Source of the DNA: Girardia tigrina
Taxonomy: Eukaryota; Platyhelminthes; Tricladida; Dugesiidae
DNA length: 64,000 bases
Direction of reading: 5' to 3'
NCBI GenBank assembly: GCA_001938485.1
Contig: MQRK01230034.1
Location: 1 to 64,000 of the forward strand
In this document: positions 26,501 to 40,314 of the stretch, piece by piece
Position numbering within the stretch: the first letter of the stretch is position 1
Layout: the number at the start of each line of letters is the position of its first letter
The notes under the pieces: model-generated
Databases searched by the model: none
The model's input: only the letters and a program-made list of their open reading frames with translations
What the model was told of the DNA's origin: nothing
Program-made: the position numbers and the translations under genes

Positions 26501-29500
26501 AAAATATGTAAATATAATGAACATAATTCCGAATTCATATATTGACTGCTTGCTTAACCATTCCCTTACCTTGCTAAAAATATGCGAGTTACCGTGCTGT
26601 GTAGTAGCTACACATTCAGAAACGAATGGTTTAAAATTGATATAAATCGAAATATTCATTGACATTGCTTATGGTAGAAGTCAATAAATGAAAATAAATG
26701 AAATTTATCTGCTAAATTCATGAAAAATATTGATCATCGACTGTGAATTATCAAAAATAACATAGAGATATTTAAGTTATTAGAAGCAATGTGTACACGT
26801 TACACAACATGGTACAAAAAGGGTAAACACTAACAGAAGAACGGTTGGCAGCATAGTAAGTATGTACAATGAAACAAGTTCAATTGCTATTAGATAACGC
26901 AGACGTTGCGGAAGATGTATTCCATACTATCGACAAGAATAAACCATCGCGTATAATTGATAAATCTCAGGAAAATGCACGAAATAAGGTAGCCGGAACC
27001 CATGATAGCCTTGATAATGTTAGTATCAAGAATCTAGAATTTATACATACCAACACTTGGCTGCATCAATTTGGAATAATGAAGGTCAAATTGTCGACTT
27101 TCGTTGGACAACGAAGCCATGGATGACCGTTGTGTTTAGACACAAGACGACAATGGACGTTCTCGGTATGTACAGCGAGAGTAGAAATAATAATATTTGA
27201 ATAAAATAGATAAAATTTTTTAATATTATTTAGTAAAATGGTATTGTAACATCATGGTTTGAAATTAATTTGCAAGGGTCAGTATGTTATATGATAGCCA
27301 AATTACAGATTCAATCATTGATTTGTGATACATTGTCTAACTATTCAACTTAATGTTAAATTGGTAATAACAATGAAATAATTAACTGGCAATCAGATAA
27401 AGTATTTCATATAAAGAATGATATGTTTTAAGGTTGCAAAAATATTTCTGTTGACCAGACAACACTGCACTCATAAAAGAATAACATTGCATCTGATGAC
27501 ATTCACAATGTCTACCATAGATCCTGAACTTTTAATCTCATTTATATTAGCTTAAAAAACATAAAAATTCACAACTTAATAAACAAAATCTAAATAAAAT
27601 GATAATAAATGACTATATCAATATATAAAATATAAAATTACAAATAATTCGTCTAACTAGAAAGGTTATCTTTAAGTTTACCAGATTTTTAGATGGGCAA
27701 AACGGGACAAATTCTGAAAATTAGGGACTCTCCCGCTAAAACCGGGACGTCTGGTTACCCTACACTAAACATAATTTACATGAACATATTTTATTGTGTT
27801 TATAACGAAATTAGTTTGATTGACTTAAAAAAATTGCAAAATTTTATTTGTATATTTCTTTATAAAATTTCTTTTAAGGTTAAGGTCGGTGATATGCTTT
27901 TTGTCATCAAAAAAATATGAAGACTACGAGTATTTTAAACTAAGTTTGAGAAAATTTATGTATTTATGAAATATATAAATTACTTGCCTTAATTTTCTAT
28001 GGTAAATAGCAGATTTATAATATTTATTTGTTTAATTAGCTTGCTAGCACGCAGTACAAACACGAAGTATATCATCTGAGCGACAAATACAATGTAACTG
28101 GATAGCAAAAGCAATATGTTAGTCGTTGTAACCCGCAGGATTTTTAGAATGCAAAACAATGATTTTCTTAAATATAAAATTTAATTTAATTCTAAAAGTC
28201 AGGACTTTTGAAAAACGTCGCGGGATGTGGGACAAATTGTGAAAAATCGGGACTGTCCCGTCAGAAGAGGGACGTCTGGTTACCTTAGTTATGTTATGAA
28301 TTAAATTGTAATTAGGATAAGATTTAGATTCCTTAAATTGAGCATTGGGATTCTTATCTATTTTAAAGATTATTTATTTAGAATTAATACAATCTCTTAA
28401 TCTATTGTTAGACGTTTACTAATCAAATTTTCGAATAATGATCTACGAAATGTATCGTGTCATGCTCAGAAACTGAAGGTACGGAAATGGAAAGATTGAC
28501 TATCAGCATAAAGGAGATAAATCTCCATCTGGCGATAAAGAGTCTTACACTATATACGATCTCATTTCCGAAGGAAACAGTCAAGATCATCACGAATCTT
28601 CCATAGGACTGAATATTTTGATAATGATCTATTATCTTTTTTATGGGTAGTTTTACCTATTTGAAACCAATAAAAATGATAAATTATTCACAGAAAAATA
28701 AATTAATGATCCAATTGATGACTTTATTATTATAGGTGTTTCCCTATTCATGCACTTATTATGGAAAATATCAACAGTTCTTAAATTATTTATACATTTT
28801 CAATGAGTGAAAATATAATAAAAAGAATTTTTTGCTTAAATATAAAAAATAGAATTTTTTATATTTAATTATAAAGCATAGAATTTTTTTTGCTTAAATA
28901 TAAAACATAGAATTTTATTGACGTAAATTTAAAACAGAATTAATATTATAACAGAATATTACATAACTAATGATGGCTCTGCATATGATCTTGAATAGTT
29001 ACTTCCTATAAAGAATTTTGCCATGAAAATCATCGGATCTTGTGTCAAAAATAGAATCACAGCGCATAAATGGCTGCAGGGAATGCCAAACTCAAACATT
29101 CTTTTACAAGAAGATGTCACTAAAAATATATCATTGCTTGACTATTCAACAGAATAGAGTCGGCATATTGCAATATTGGAATCTAATCTTTTTGTTTGAT
29201 TGTCAAAAATATGAACATTAAGAACTTCATTTCTTCTGGTACTGAACACTTCCATGTTGTAATTATTGATTGAAACGATTAAATTGAAAATATCTTTTGT
29301 GACAAACTTTTTTAGTGCAGAATTCATAGATTCTACAGGATTTGATGTGTTCTGCCCATATCTTGGAAGGGGGCACTTTGAATTTGCCCAAGTGATAAAA
29401 GGGTATAAAATCAGCATATTGTAAAAATCCAAATTATCATGCCTGATTTCGTTCATGATATGCTCGAAAACACTTTCGTCATATGTTTTATATTTAAGCT

Positions 29501-32500
29501 CAAAAAATTCTATGCTTTATAATTCAGTAAAAAAAATTCTATTATTTATAATTAAGCAAAAAAAATTCTATGCTTTATAATTCAGCAAAAAAATTCTATT
29601 TTATATAATGCCCCTTTCAGTATTTTATCATTTAGATTGAATATTTATTCACGTTTTGTCTTAGAAGAAACATGTCAACTATTCTTCATGACTTACAATT
29701 ATGAATTTCTGGAGATAAGAGACTCATCAAAAGGGTTTTAAGCTTGACTAGTGAGGTGTTGAATTGGAATGTAACTTAGCTAGTTATTCGAGTGTGCATC
29801 TAGTGATTGGTGAAACATCTAGAGTTAGTGAAACATCTTGAGAAGCGGAAATCTCCACCCAGAAGATAATTATAAATGCATTGAAAAAATAATTGAGGCA
29901 GATGTATTATTCGAGGTGAACCTGTTTCAAGACGCCCTAAAAACTATTGTAGAATAGAACAACTGATGTAGTTAGTACTAGTTAGAAACCAAATGTTTAA
30001 CAAAATCTGCAAGTCAAAGCACACAAAAGCGAATTTTTTTATGTTTAATATGTTAAATTTGTAATTTATTATCAAATATTTGTTGTCGATATTTATTTAG
30101 TTGTGAAATTTTTCGTTAGTTTCAGTAGAATTTGGGGGGTACATCTCCGTGAGAAATCCAGTCAAAAGGCTTGAAATTATTACAATAAACTTACTCAAAT
30201 TTGTTTTCCATATTTAATTAATGAGATTATGTTTGATAAAAATAATAAATAAATTCAATCAAAATTTTGTTAATACCATTGTAATGATTTCACCAACTTA
30301 AACAGGGCCAAGAAAACTAGTTGAAAGAACGCAACTTATAAAAAAAAACTGGAAATTATTTTTTGCATAAACATAGAGACAACTTCGACATACTCCTATC
30401 ATTTCCTTCGATCCTTTATTTTATCCGAAAAAATATAGCAAATATAGTTTTGCGAAATTGTCGATTGTGCCAATCCGTGTACCCAGGGAAGACATATCGC
30501 CATCCTTTGTGTCACTGTTTCAAACCTTTGTCTATGTCTGATGATTCACATCTTTTACATATTATTTTAGATTTTATTATATTAAAGAAGAAATAATAAA
30601 GAAGAAACCAGGGAATATATATTTATCAATCTCTAAACAATATCCTCATTCCTAATACATGACGGACAAAATGCTAGCATGTGCATGAAATAATTTCAAA
30701 AATTACGATATTGTTCAACTTCTAAATTCTTTCTCCCTTTTTCATTTTCAATATTTCGGAAGACCTGAATAATTTCCATTTAACTTTTCTCTTCAGTTTG
30801 GTCGTTATTAGTTGGTGGATCGATTCGTCTGGTTAATTTAGTTAAAGAACGAGACTCTCATCTGTTAAATAGTAAATTTGTGCTAAATCTCAATTGATGA
30901 CTTCTTGTAGAACTAAATAGAGTTTAGATAAATGAAATGGAGTATTAACTTTTCAGTGATGCATGTAAATGTCCGGGGCCTTACGCGAGCTACAATGGTA
31001 GTACCTTCTAGTTTTATTCCTAGTTAGAAATGGCCAGGTAACCTGCTGAATCACTGTGGTGTCAGGAATAGGGAATTGATATTATCCCACTTGAACTAGA
31101 AATTATAAGTAAGCGCAAGTCACTAGTTTGAACTAGCCCGTCGCTACTACCGATTAAATGGTTTGGTGAGATCTTTAGATTCTGATATAAGAAGTGGTAA
31201 CATTTCTATGAATGGAAAAAGATAATCAAACTTGATCATTTAGACGAAGTAAAAGTCATATTGGATTTAGTAATGATGAATATGGTCGTAAATGCATTAC
31301 TATTTATGATATTCAAATGGATTTAGGCATTGTCATGTATTACATAAAAGCCTGTTGGCAGCTTTTCAGATAGCTCAGCTATAAATAATTAATATTTGCA
31401 TTGATCTAAGCCGTCAACTTAAATCTTGTGGTGGACCAGCCAATTTATGGATATTTTTAATATGAGGGATATATTCGTTTCATGTCAATTTGCAACTGTG
31501 GTATTGATCATAGAACCGCTTTTCGATCAGCCTTACTTTTGCATCATACACTAATTAAATCCTAATTTATGAATATAGATGTAGTCTGAATCTTCTATTC
31601 CAGATCCTAAATAATTAATTGCGTATTCCTTTTTCAGTGATTTTACTCGATCAGAGTTCTTCGATTAAACATCTACTCTGATCGTTTTGATGGTGTAGCA
31701 TTTTTAAAGAATGAAGCAATCTATTGTTGATGGTGAGAACTCCCCATTCATTTGGAGATACGAGAATTGGAATATCTCTACTAAGGTTGAATATGATGAT
31801 ACTTTCAGAAATTCGAAGATTTTATTCGAATTTTCTATTGTAATAATTGAAGATCTGGATCATCTCCGTTTCATTACATCAACAATTATAGTTTTCTTGT
31901 ATACCGGGTTATGTTTTTTGCTGTTTCTGTACCTTAATATGAGGTAAACAACTGAGTATTAATATTGACATATATGAGTTGTTGAAGGAAACAGCTGTAA
32001 ATAAGAGTTATGTCTTCTTCATAATTGACCAATTCAGTAAATACATATTACTAATATTAATGGGTAAATGACGAAACTGTTTATAAAACTATACTCAATA
32101 ACTGGATTCTACATTTTGATATTCAAGGACACTTTCCGTCTACTAGGACAAGGTGTTCAATTTGCAAGATCTGATTTTGTTACAAGCTTAGATGCAGTGT
32201 TATTTTTTTTCAAATCAGTAGCATCACAATCCTAACGGACAGATAGAACGAGAGTCCCAGACTATGAGGCAAATGAAAAACGCAAAGTTCTATAACAGAA
32301 AAAAAATGATTGGACTGAAATCCTTTCGGAAATTGAGTTCACTTTGAATTCAATCACACATGTCTTCGATAAAAAGATCTGCAGAGCAAAATGCTACCCT
32401 TCTGTACATTCATATAGTTTATCCAAAAATGATGACACGATATAAACAGATATGAAGTTTCAAAAGGGAGATAGGAAATAAGTCAGCGTAAAAGCAAAGA

Positions 32501-33833
32501 AATAAAGAACAAGAACAATACGAAGTGACCATACACAGTGGTGGAGCAAATACATGATCGAAGATATTTACAAAAATATACAAAAAGAGGACTACAAGAA
32601 GGTTGACCTAAATACTAAAAAGCTAAGAAAATTCTTTAAAAAAGGGTGTGAGAGAATGAATCATTAAAAAAATATTATAAGTTATTTTTTTTAAAAAATT
32701 TGTTTAAACAATTTTATTTTTGAATTATTGATAAATTTTTGAAAACAATTTTTTACTTTTAAATTGAAACGGAAGATAAAAATTATCTGGAAATCGACCC
32801 AGTTAACTACCGTCAAAGCTATAATATAGTTCGGTTGTTCGCATTTAGCAATACTTAAAGCAACTAAACAAGAGAATTATCAACTGGAAGATATTTTTAA
32901 AGCTTTATTTTGTTTTCTGAAGTCAGTGTTTTTATATTTAAAACCTCCAGTGGCTTATTTAGAATATTTGAACGTTTTGTCTGTAAATGACTTATTAATT
33001 TTGTTGGTTTCATAAATTCATTGGTTATATTATTCATTGACGTTTAGCTAAATTTACGATCTTTTCGCGGAGCACTGGTGGTCAGTGAAGCACCGGCCCA
33101 GAAACGCTGACTTATATTATATCAGTGATATCTTTATTATACATTACTGTATAGTCCAAATTTCCTCCCAAATCTCTCAGAATACAAAATTTAATCAACG
33201 ACATAGATTTTTTTGAAATTGGTATTCAATTGTAGACTACAACGATAGCTGAATTAGGATACATATAGGTTTGGTCATTTAGGTCTTTAGATGTTAACTT
33301 TTCAGAAAACCTTGATAATTTCTTTGTACTTTTCCGTTGACCACTTCGTTAAAGACATAACAATTGTATTTTAGAAGTTTTATACTTGTTTCATCACTGA
33401 AGTAGTATTTAGAGGCCATTCCTTAATCGATTCAACTTTATTTAAAGAAAAATAAAATGTATTATTAATTTATTTACATATTAGCTATCGGTGTAAAATA
33501 ACATGGAACTAGTAAATCAAGAAATTTAATTTTTTATATGCATTCTTTATGCAGACAGAACTCTACTTTGCAAACAAAAATTTTAAAATTTCAATTAAAA
33601 AAACACATTAAAAATTAATATAAACTACTTATAATTTATAAGTAGATATCTTGCAATTAATATTGTTCGAGAACTCCGAATTTTCCGTTTTTTCCCATTT
33701 TGGGTCCTTAGAGAGTTTTTTTGATCAAATTTTCACATAATTATTTATTGTCATCGAGAATGAGTGAGTGTGTAAAGGTTGGAGAAAATTGATTGAGTAA
33801 AAAGGCCTTCAAAAATAGGTTTCTAAATTCCAT

Positions 33834-33881
<48 letters not shown>

Positions 33882-36266
33882 AAAGTGTGCTAATGAAAAG
33901 AATGGAAAAAATTGAAATTTATTTACCATCACCTACATGATCTTTATCGTTTCAGGATTATCCAAAGCTGTAATAATGGCCATTAAAGAGGAGTAATTGC
34001 GCAAGTCACTTAATAGCTGCAAGGGAAAAACATTAAACAATAATTTTGCCTATATAAAATGGAATAATACTTGTAATATTTGAATCCACTTTTCAATCAC
34101 CTGAAATTTCTGATCAGACTTTTTGTTACTGATGTTTGAATCGGGAGGTTGATTATTTTCGTTGAGAACTGGGGAGCGTCTACCAGAACGTTGAAATTGA
34201 TCAAAACGTTTCCTGGCCAGTGAAGGTTCTTTCACAGTGATAACAACAATATTATATAAATCATTGTATTTATCAATGACTGCTGTCACTGAAGGTGCTG
34301 GTTTTTTTCGAATATGACTCAACATTTCTTGTAATTTTAAATGGATAAGAACTTGCTTTACAAATTTTATGAAATAAAAATAAACATATTCTATTACAGA
34401 AATACTTGATCTATGAACGTGAGACCATTTGCGATTATTGGAGAGGGTAGATAGAGAAAGGTGTAGTTGAAATGATTTTCCTTAAAATGATAACTGGATG
34501 GCAACTGTTCTAAAGAAGATTATATATTTTAAAATATTTTTTTATATTATATTTGAAAATTATAATAACTTCTTAATATAATAATAATGATATTATTATT
34601 AAATAATTATTATAATTTCTTTTATTGAAAAAAATTGTATCATATGAAGTATTTTGAGAGAAATATTATCTGAAACCTCTCAAAATGTAGATTAATTGAG
34701 AGATTTATTTTGAAAACAACGATTTATCTTTTTTATTTATATTTTGTATATTAATTATTTGATGTATTTTTTGTGTTTTTATTAACAACATCAATATGAT
34801 TTTTTGAATATTTATTACTATTACAAATAGAATGGTCATTAGAACAATTCTTCAAATCACTTTCCCTATACGACATCTTTCTTAATTAATATTTTTCTGA
34901 AGATCATCGTAGTTTATAAAAACAAATGGAAAAAGATTTATAATATAAATTAATTATCAAAACTTTCATTGGTTAAAATCAAATATAAACATTTTAAAAA
35001 AGAAGTACCAATTAAATTAATATATTAAAATTTTAAATTATATTGAAAAAATTAATTATTACATTTGAAAATTAAATATTACACTTAAAACACATTTTAA
35101 ATATTTGTACTTTAAAATTAAATTAAATTATTTTCAATTAGTAGGAATCAAAGAAAATACCAATCAGGCATCTTTGTAGGAGAGACAATCCGAATCAACA
35201 CAACATGTAAAACATAAAACAACAAATAATTCAGAACATTCTTCACATTTTTTAAAATAATTAATTTATAAAGGTTGGCCGAAAATAGTTTTATCCTTCA
35301 AAAAACATTAAAATGTTTAAATTTCTTTTATTAACACAATTAAACCACCAAACCACACAAGAATCAAAAATGGCTCTATGTGTTCCGTTTTGAAGCTTAT
35401 CCCGTTTATTCGCATTGTCAGATGACGTTTTGTCTTCGTGAATTAACTCAGGTTGCTGAATCCAAAAACTGATGAAATAATTAAAAAAATAAAAGATTTA
35501 GGTCAGCCATTGAATCAATGTTGAGGCTCTTCTATTTGCAAAAGGGAACATAAAGTGTTCTCTGTTTTTCTAAACAAGCCTCCCAGAACTCATTGCTGTG
35601 TGAGAAGACTGCTAAAATTAATTTTCCTCCATACTATTCAATTGTAATAGTTTGGTTCTTACTTTCAATAACCCCAGTATTTTTAATAAAATTCGACGAA
35701 TGTGCGTTTCTCATGCCCAGTTTCCTTTCACAGAAAAGAATTAATTTTAATTCCTTACTAGATCAATAGATGAATAATATTATCTCCGAGCCTGGATGAA
35801 TTTGCACATCCTGAAGACATTCCCGATTTGATACATCATTGTTCATGGTATTTTCATAAAGTTAAAGTCATTGAATGATTGTTTGTAAGTACGTTCAGTG
35901 TGAATAATTCTACTTCGTTGCGAACAATATTTACTCCTAATTTTGTAGTGAACCATAACAGTCAATGAAACTAAATTCATGCCTTAAAATTATAAATTCT
36001 CTATTGTTAATTTAGAAGAACGAGAATGATTTTCGGACTAAATCAACCTACAAGTACTTCTATTTATTTAATTATTAATTATTTATTAATTATTTATTCT
36101 AATTATTTATTTAAAAAAATATTAACGTTGAAAACCATTAAAAGATTTATGTTAGATTTTATAATTAATTTGAGTCCACTCCATATGTTACATTAATTTT
36201 GTCAGCAAATAAAAAAAGGTTCAAGGCATAGTTGTTTAAAATGTATAAAGTAAAACTATAACAAAA

Positions 36267-36322
<56 letters not shown>

Positions 36323-39300
36323 CTTTCATGTCACAATCAACTGGAAGTTCACGATAACCTAAATTAGATGAGATAAAAAATTTATAATATATAAAAAATA
36401 AAAATATTTTATTTAAATTTTGATAATTACTTTAAATTAATTATGATAACTTGTAATCTCGATAAAAATGTTTTACCTAATTCGCAATCTACGGGGAGTT
36501 CTCGATACCCTAAACAAATGAATATCTTAATAAAATATTTGTTTCAGATTAAATATTTATTAATAAAATGTATTAATTATATAAATTTTGTAACAATCAA
36601 TCTTAACACATTAGGCTGTAACAAAACTTCCGCATGAAAAAATTATTGAAATTCTTTTTACAACAATTTAATACATAATTAAAGTCATAAAAATATTTTA
36701 AAAAAACATGTTGCACTTATTTATTATTTATTTATTATTTATTATTTTACTTTCATGTACTATTATTTTAATATTATTATTAAATTTGCGTTGCTGATGT
36801 GAAAGGGACTTGTTATTTAATACTTGGTGATGTTTTTGTGGTACTTCTTCTTAAACAAAATACTGTAGCCATAAAGTCAGCATATTATGCATGAGAGGAA
36901 TGGAACAAATGGAACATGGGAAAGACAATTGCTCCATGAAATGAAAAATAATCTGTTCCTGGAGATTAAAAAAAGTATAAAATGTTAAATAGTAAGAGAA
37001 TAAAGCCGGAATTTATTGTACTATGACGTCTATTGTAAACTGTAGATTATAAGTGATCGCAATTTACTAATTAAATGAAAAATCAGATCATAATTAGCAT
37101 TAAATTTTATTGATTTTTCTAATCTCGACTGTTGTGTTCGTTGTCCCTTCCCAACAAAAGAAAGAAAAACATTTTTTGTGATATTAATGAATGGAAAAAC
37201 TTGTACAATTTTTCTACGTTCAGTTTTTGATCTGTGTATTTTTCAAGGAAAATCTTTTCAATATTTATTGTTATTATTTATTATTTACGAAACTATTTAA
37301 ATGTAACGAGTTTGTTTTAACATTCAAAATAAATATTTCACAACCTCGAATTTCAACATTTTTAATCTGTCATCATTTCCCTTACGGCGTTTCCCAAACG
37401 TCCCACAGGTATAATCAAATTATTTGGGTGAACATCCCCTGAATATCGACATTGGAACAACTCACCACACATCGTTAGTTCTGCTAACCAAAAATGACCC
37501 ATTAGGTATTTGTATTCGATTTACATTTCAAAAAAATATTAAAGAGACGCACACTTCGAACTCATTTAAAGTTTGAGAATAAGTTGAGAGCGTTTTGTTC
37601 TCGATACTTATAATCATTCGTTTTACCAGGTTCAATTAAGAAAACATAAACACCAGCTATCCTGAGAGAAACTTCGGAGGGAACCAGCTACTAGATTGTT
37701 CGATTAGTTTTTCGCCTCTATATTCATGTCCAACGATTTTACATGGTCTATTACAAAACTCTAAAAATATTAATATAGACCTGAAATATTGTATTGTTTA
37801 CAATTGATATAGTTTCACAATACTATTTTTAATTAGTCATTATAGACCATGCAAATCTGCGTGCTAACCTTATGCTCATTAAGTGAACTATGTTATTTCA
37901 CAGATTATTTTACAACATACTCAGTTGTTTACTATAATTTATCAAAATAACTTGATAAATTAAAATAAAATGTGTTTTCCTAGAGTTCGAGCCTATTTTA
38001 CCCTTTAAAGTTGTAATATTTAAGTGAAAACGTATCTTGCTAATTTCACAACAGACGATGTCTTCTTTGGGATGACCGACAGCAACAAACAAGAATTGCT
38101 GAAATGCCTTAAACTAAACCGAGTTGCCTGAACATTTTGTTCTATTTCCGATTGTTATTTCATATTTCACAAAAATCCATGGAAAAAACCGCAATCGGTG
38201 AATTATGATGATTAATTATTTATTCTTCTTTTTGGTCAGTATAATTTATATTCTTGAATTTCGGAACTGTCGATGTTTTAACAATGGATAAAATTTGGAA
38301 AATAAAAAAAACTTTACAAAATTTATGTAATTTTACACTGCTAAACCCTAAATGGGTTCCGTTTACCCGAAAATAAATTGAACTAGAAAGCAAATAGTTA
38401 AGAACATATTATTTGAAAGCAACATATGCATCCAGAAGCATTATTGGAACTACTGATGTTTAGTATGAAAAATATTTAATGGTAAATTTAGAAAGACGGT
38501 TTAACAATGAGTTCACTCCTAGCTCCAACATTGGCTTCAATTTTCCTGCAGTTCATTGAACGTCACATGGATACATATACGGGTGAAAGACATTTTGTGT
38601 ATAAAAGATATGAAGATGATATTTCATGGTTTTCCAAGACAAATTTCACATAGAACCATTTCTAAACTTTATGAACTCCATTCATGATAACATTAATTTA
38701 ACTACAGAATTGGAGGTTAATAAAATTCTCCCATTTTGAATGTTCTGGCTTAAAATTTTCTTGTTCCAAAACGGACAATTTAATGAATGCAAATCTTGTG
38801 TACACATTTAATTGTCATTTGGGTTAGAGACAAATATTAATTTCAAACCCCGAATTAGTAAACATTCACAGTCTAGTAGATTAAGTAATGTTCTTGATCA
38901 CTGCAAATGTTGCAAAGATAAAACTTCATAAATTTTAAAAGATGAATTTTCTATTCTTCAGAAGAATTTTGATTCACATTATTAGACGTAGTATTGTGAA
39001 TCATTGCTAATACGACACTAGAACCTGTTTATTTAAAAATAAAGTAACCTCAATATGATATATCTTTAAATAAAATAAATGTGTAAAAATAAAATATTAA
39101 CCTATAAAATTAAACTTTAATATTATTTTCTTTAATTAGTTTCCTTATATTATAAAAAATTAAATAATTATTAAAATAAAAAAATTAATTACAACGCAAA
39201 TAAAGTTACTACAGAAGATCAAAGATTGTTATCGACACATTTCTACCGTAGATTTTCAAAAAATTATTTAACATAATATCTATTTTAAATATATATATAT

Positions 39301-40275
39301 CTTAAAATGTCTTAATAGAATTGGAATAATCATTAGAATTGACAAGTACAATGAATTGATTAGAAATAGTTCTGACGTTGACCATATAAGAGAATACTAG
39401 TAAAGTTTTCATTTGAATAAAAATCATGATTATGACTTTAAAATGTTGTTGGAGAACTTTGAGATGTGTTATCAAAGGATAATCGCTTAAACAATGTTTA
39501 TTAAGCATCTTAAACTATGAATAAATAATAAAGTTAATCATCCAATATATTTAACGATTAAAACAAACACATATCTTGCAAAATTTATTAAAGAAATAAA
39601 ATAAGTAATACATAATTATGTTCAAATTAATTCACTTAGATTCGAATGATAATAAATTTGAATAATAATTTAATAATAATAATTGAAGAGGCATATATTC
39701 TGTTTTTATAATGTATTTATTATTACATTCATCATGTTATATTTATTATTTATTACATGTATTAATAATTTATTTAAAAAATCGATATCGCTATAGGCGA
39801 TTAATATTATTAATAATTAAAAAAAACTTGATTAGCAATTATGATGTCGTTACCAAAGAAGAATTGGTAAATTCAAATTTCGTGAGAGAAACATAATTTT
39901 TAGAAACAATTTCTTTCTCAAATTCATTCAGTCAATTTTATTTGCCCAATTCGAAGGACTACTTTCAGTTCCCTCTCTCAAATCCGCAATTGACAATTCG
40001 ATTTATCAACGAATTCATATTTCTCGGAGGCAAATTCATTTTTATCAGCAAAATCAAGTCTCTGTGCTAAATACATTTTTCTATTTTAACTCGGTATTTT
40101 CGGATCTTCAATGCTTAAACAATAACCGATCTTTAGAATCTTTTGAATATCTATGATTAGAACTCGCTGAAAATCAGAACCAAAGTAATTTGTTTTAGTT
40201 CACTAATTCAAAGTTTACATTCTCCTCTCTCACAATTTTCTACTTTTTTTCCATTCTTTTTATTAGATTACTTTC

Positions 40276-40314
<39 letters not shown>

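Noticed and set aside
26411-26665. Minus frame with IFSK followed by GTAAGG as the missing Ral-GEF exon
   Set aside because: No KTW or SREL context and phase or acceptor do not fit.
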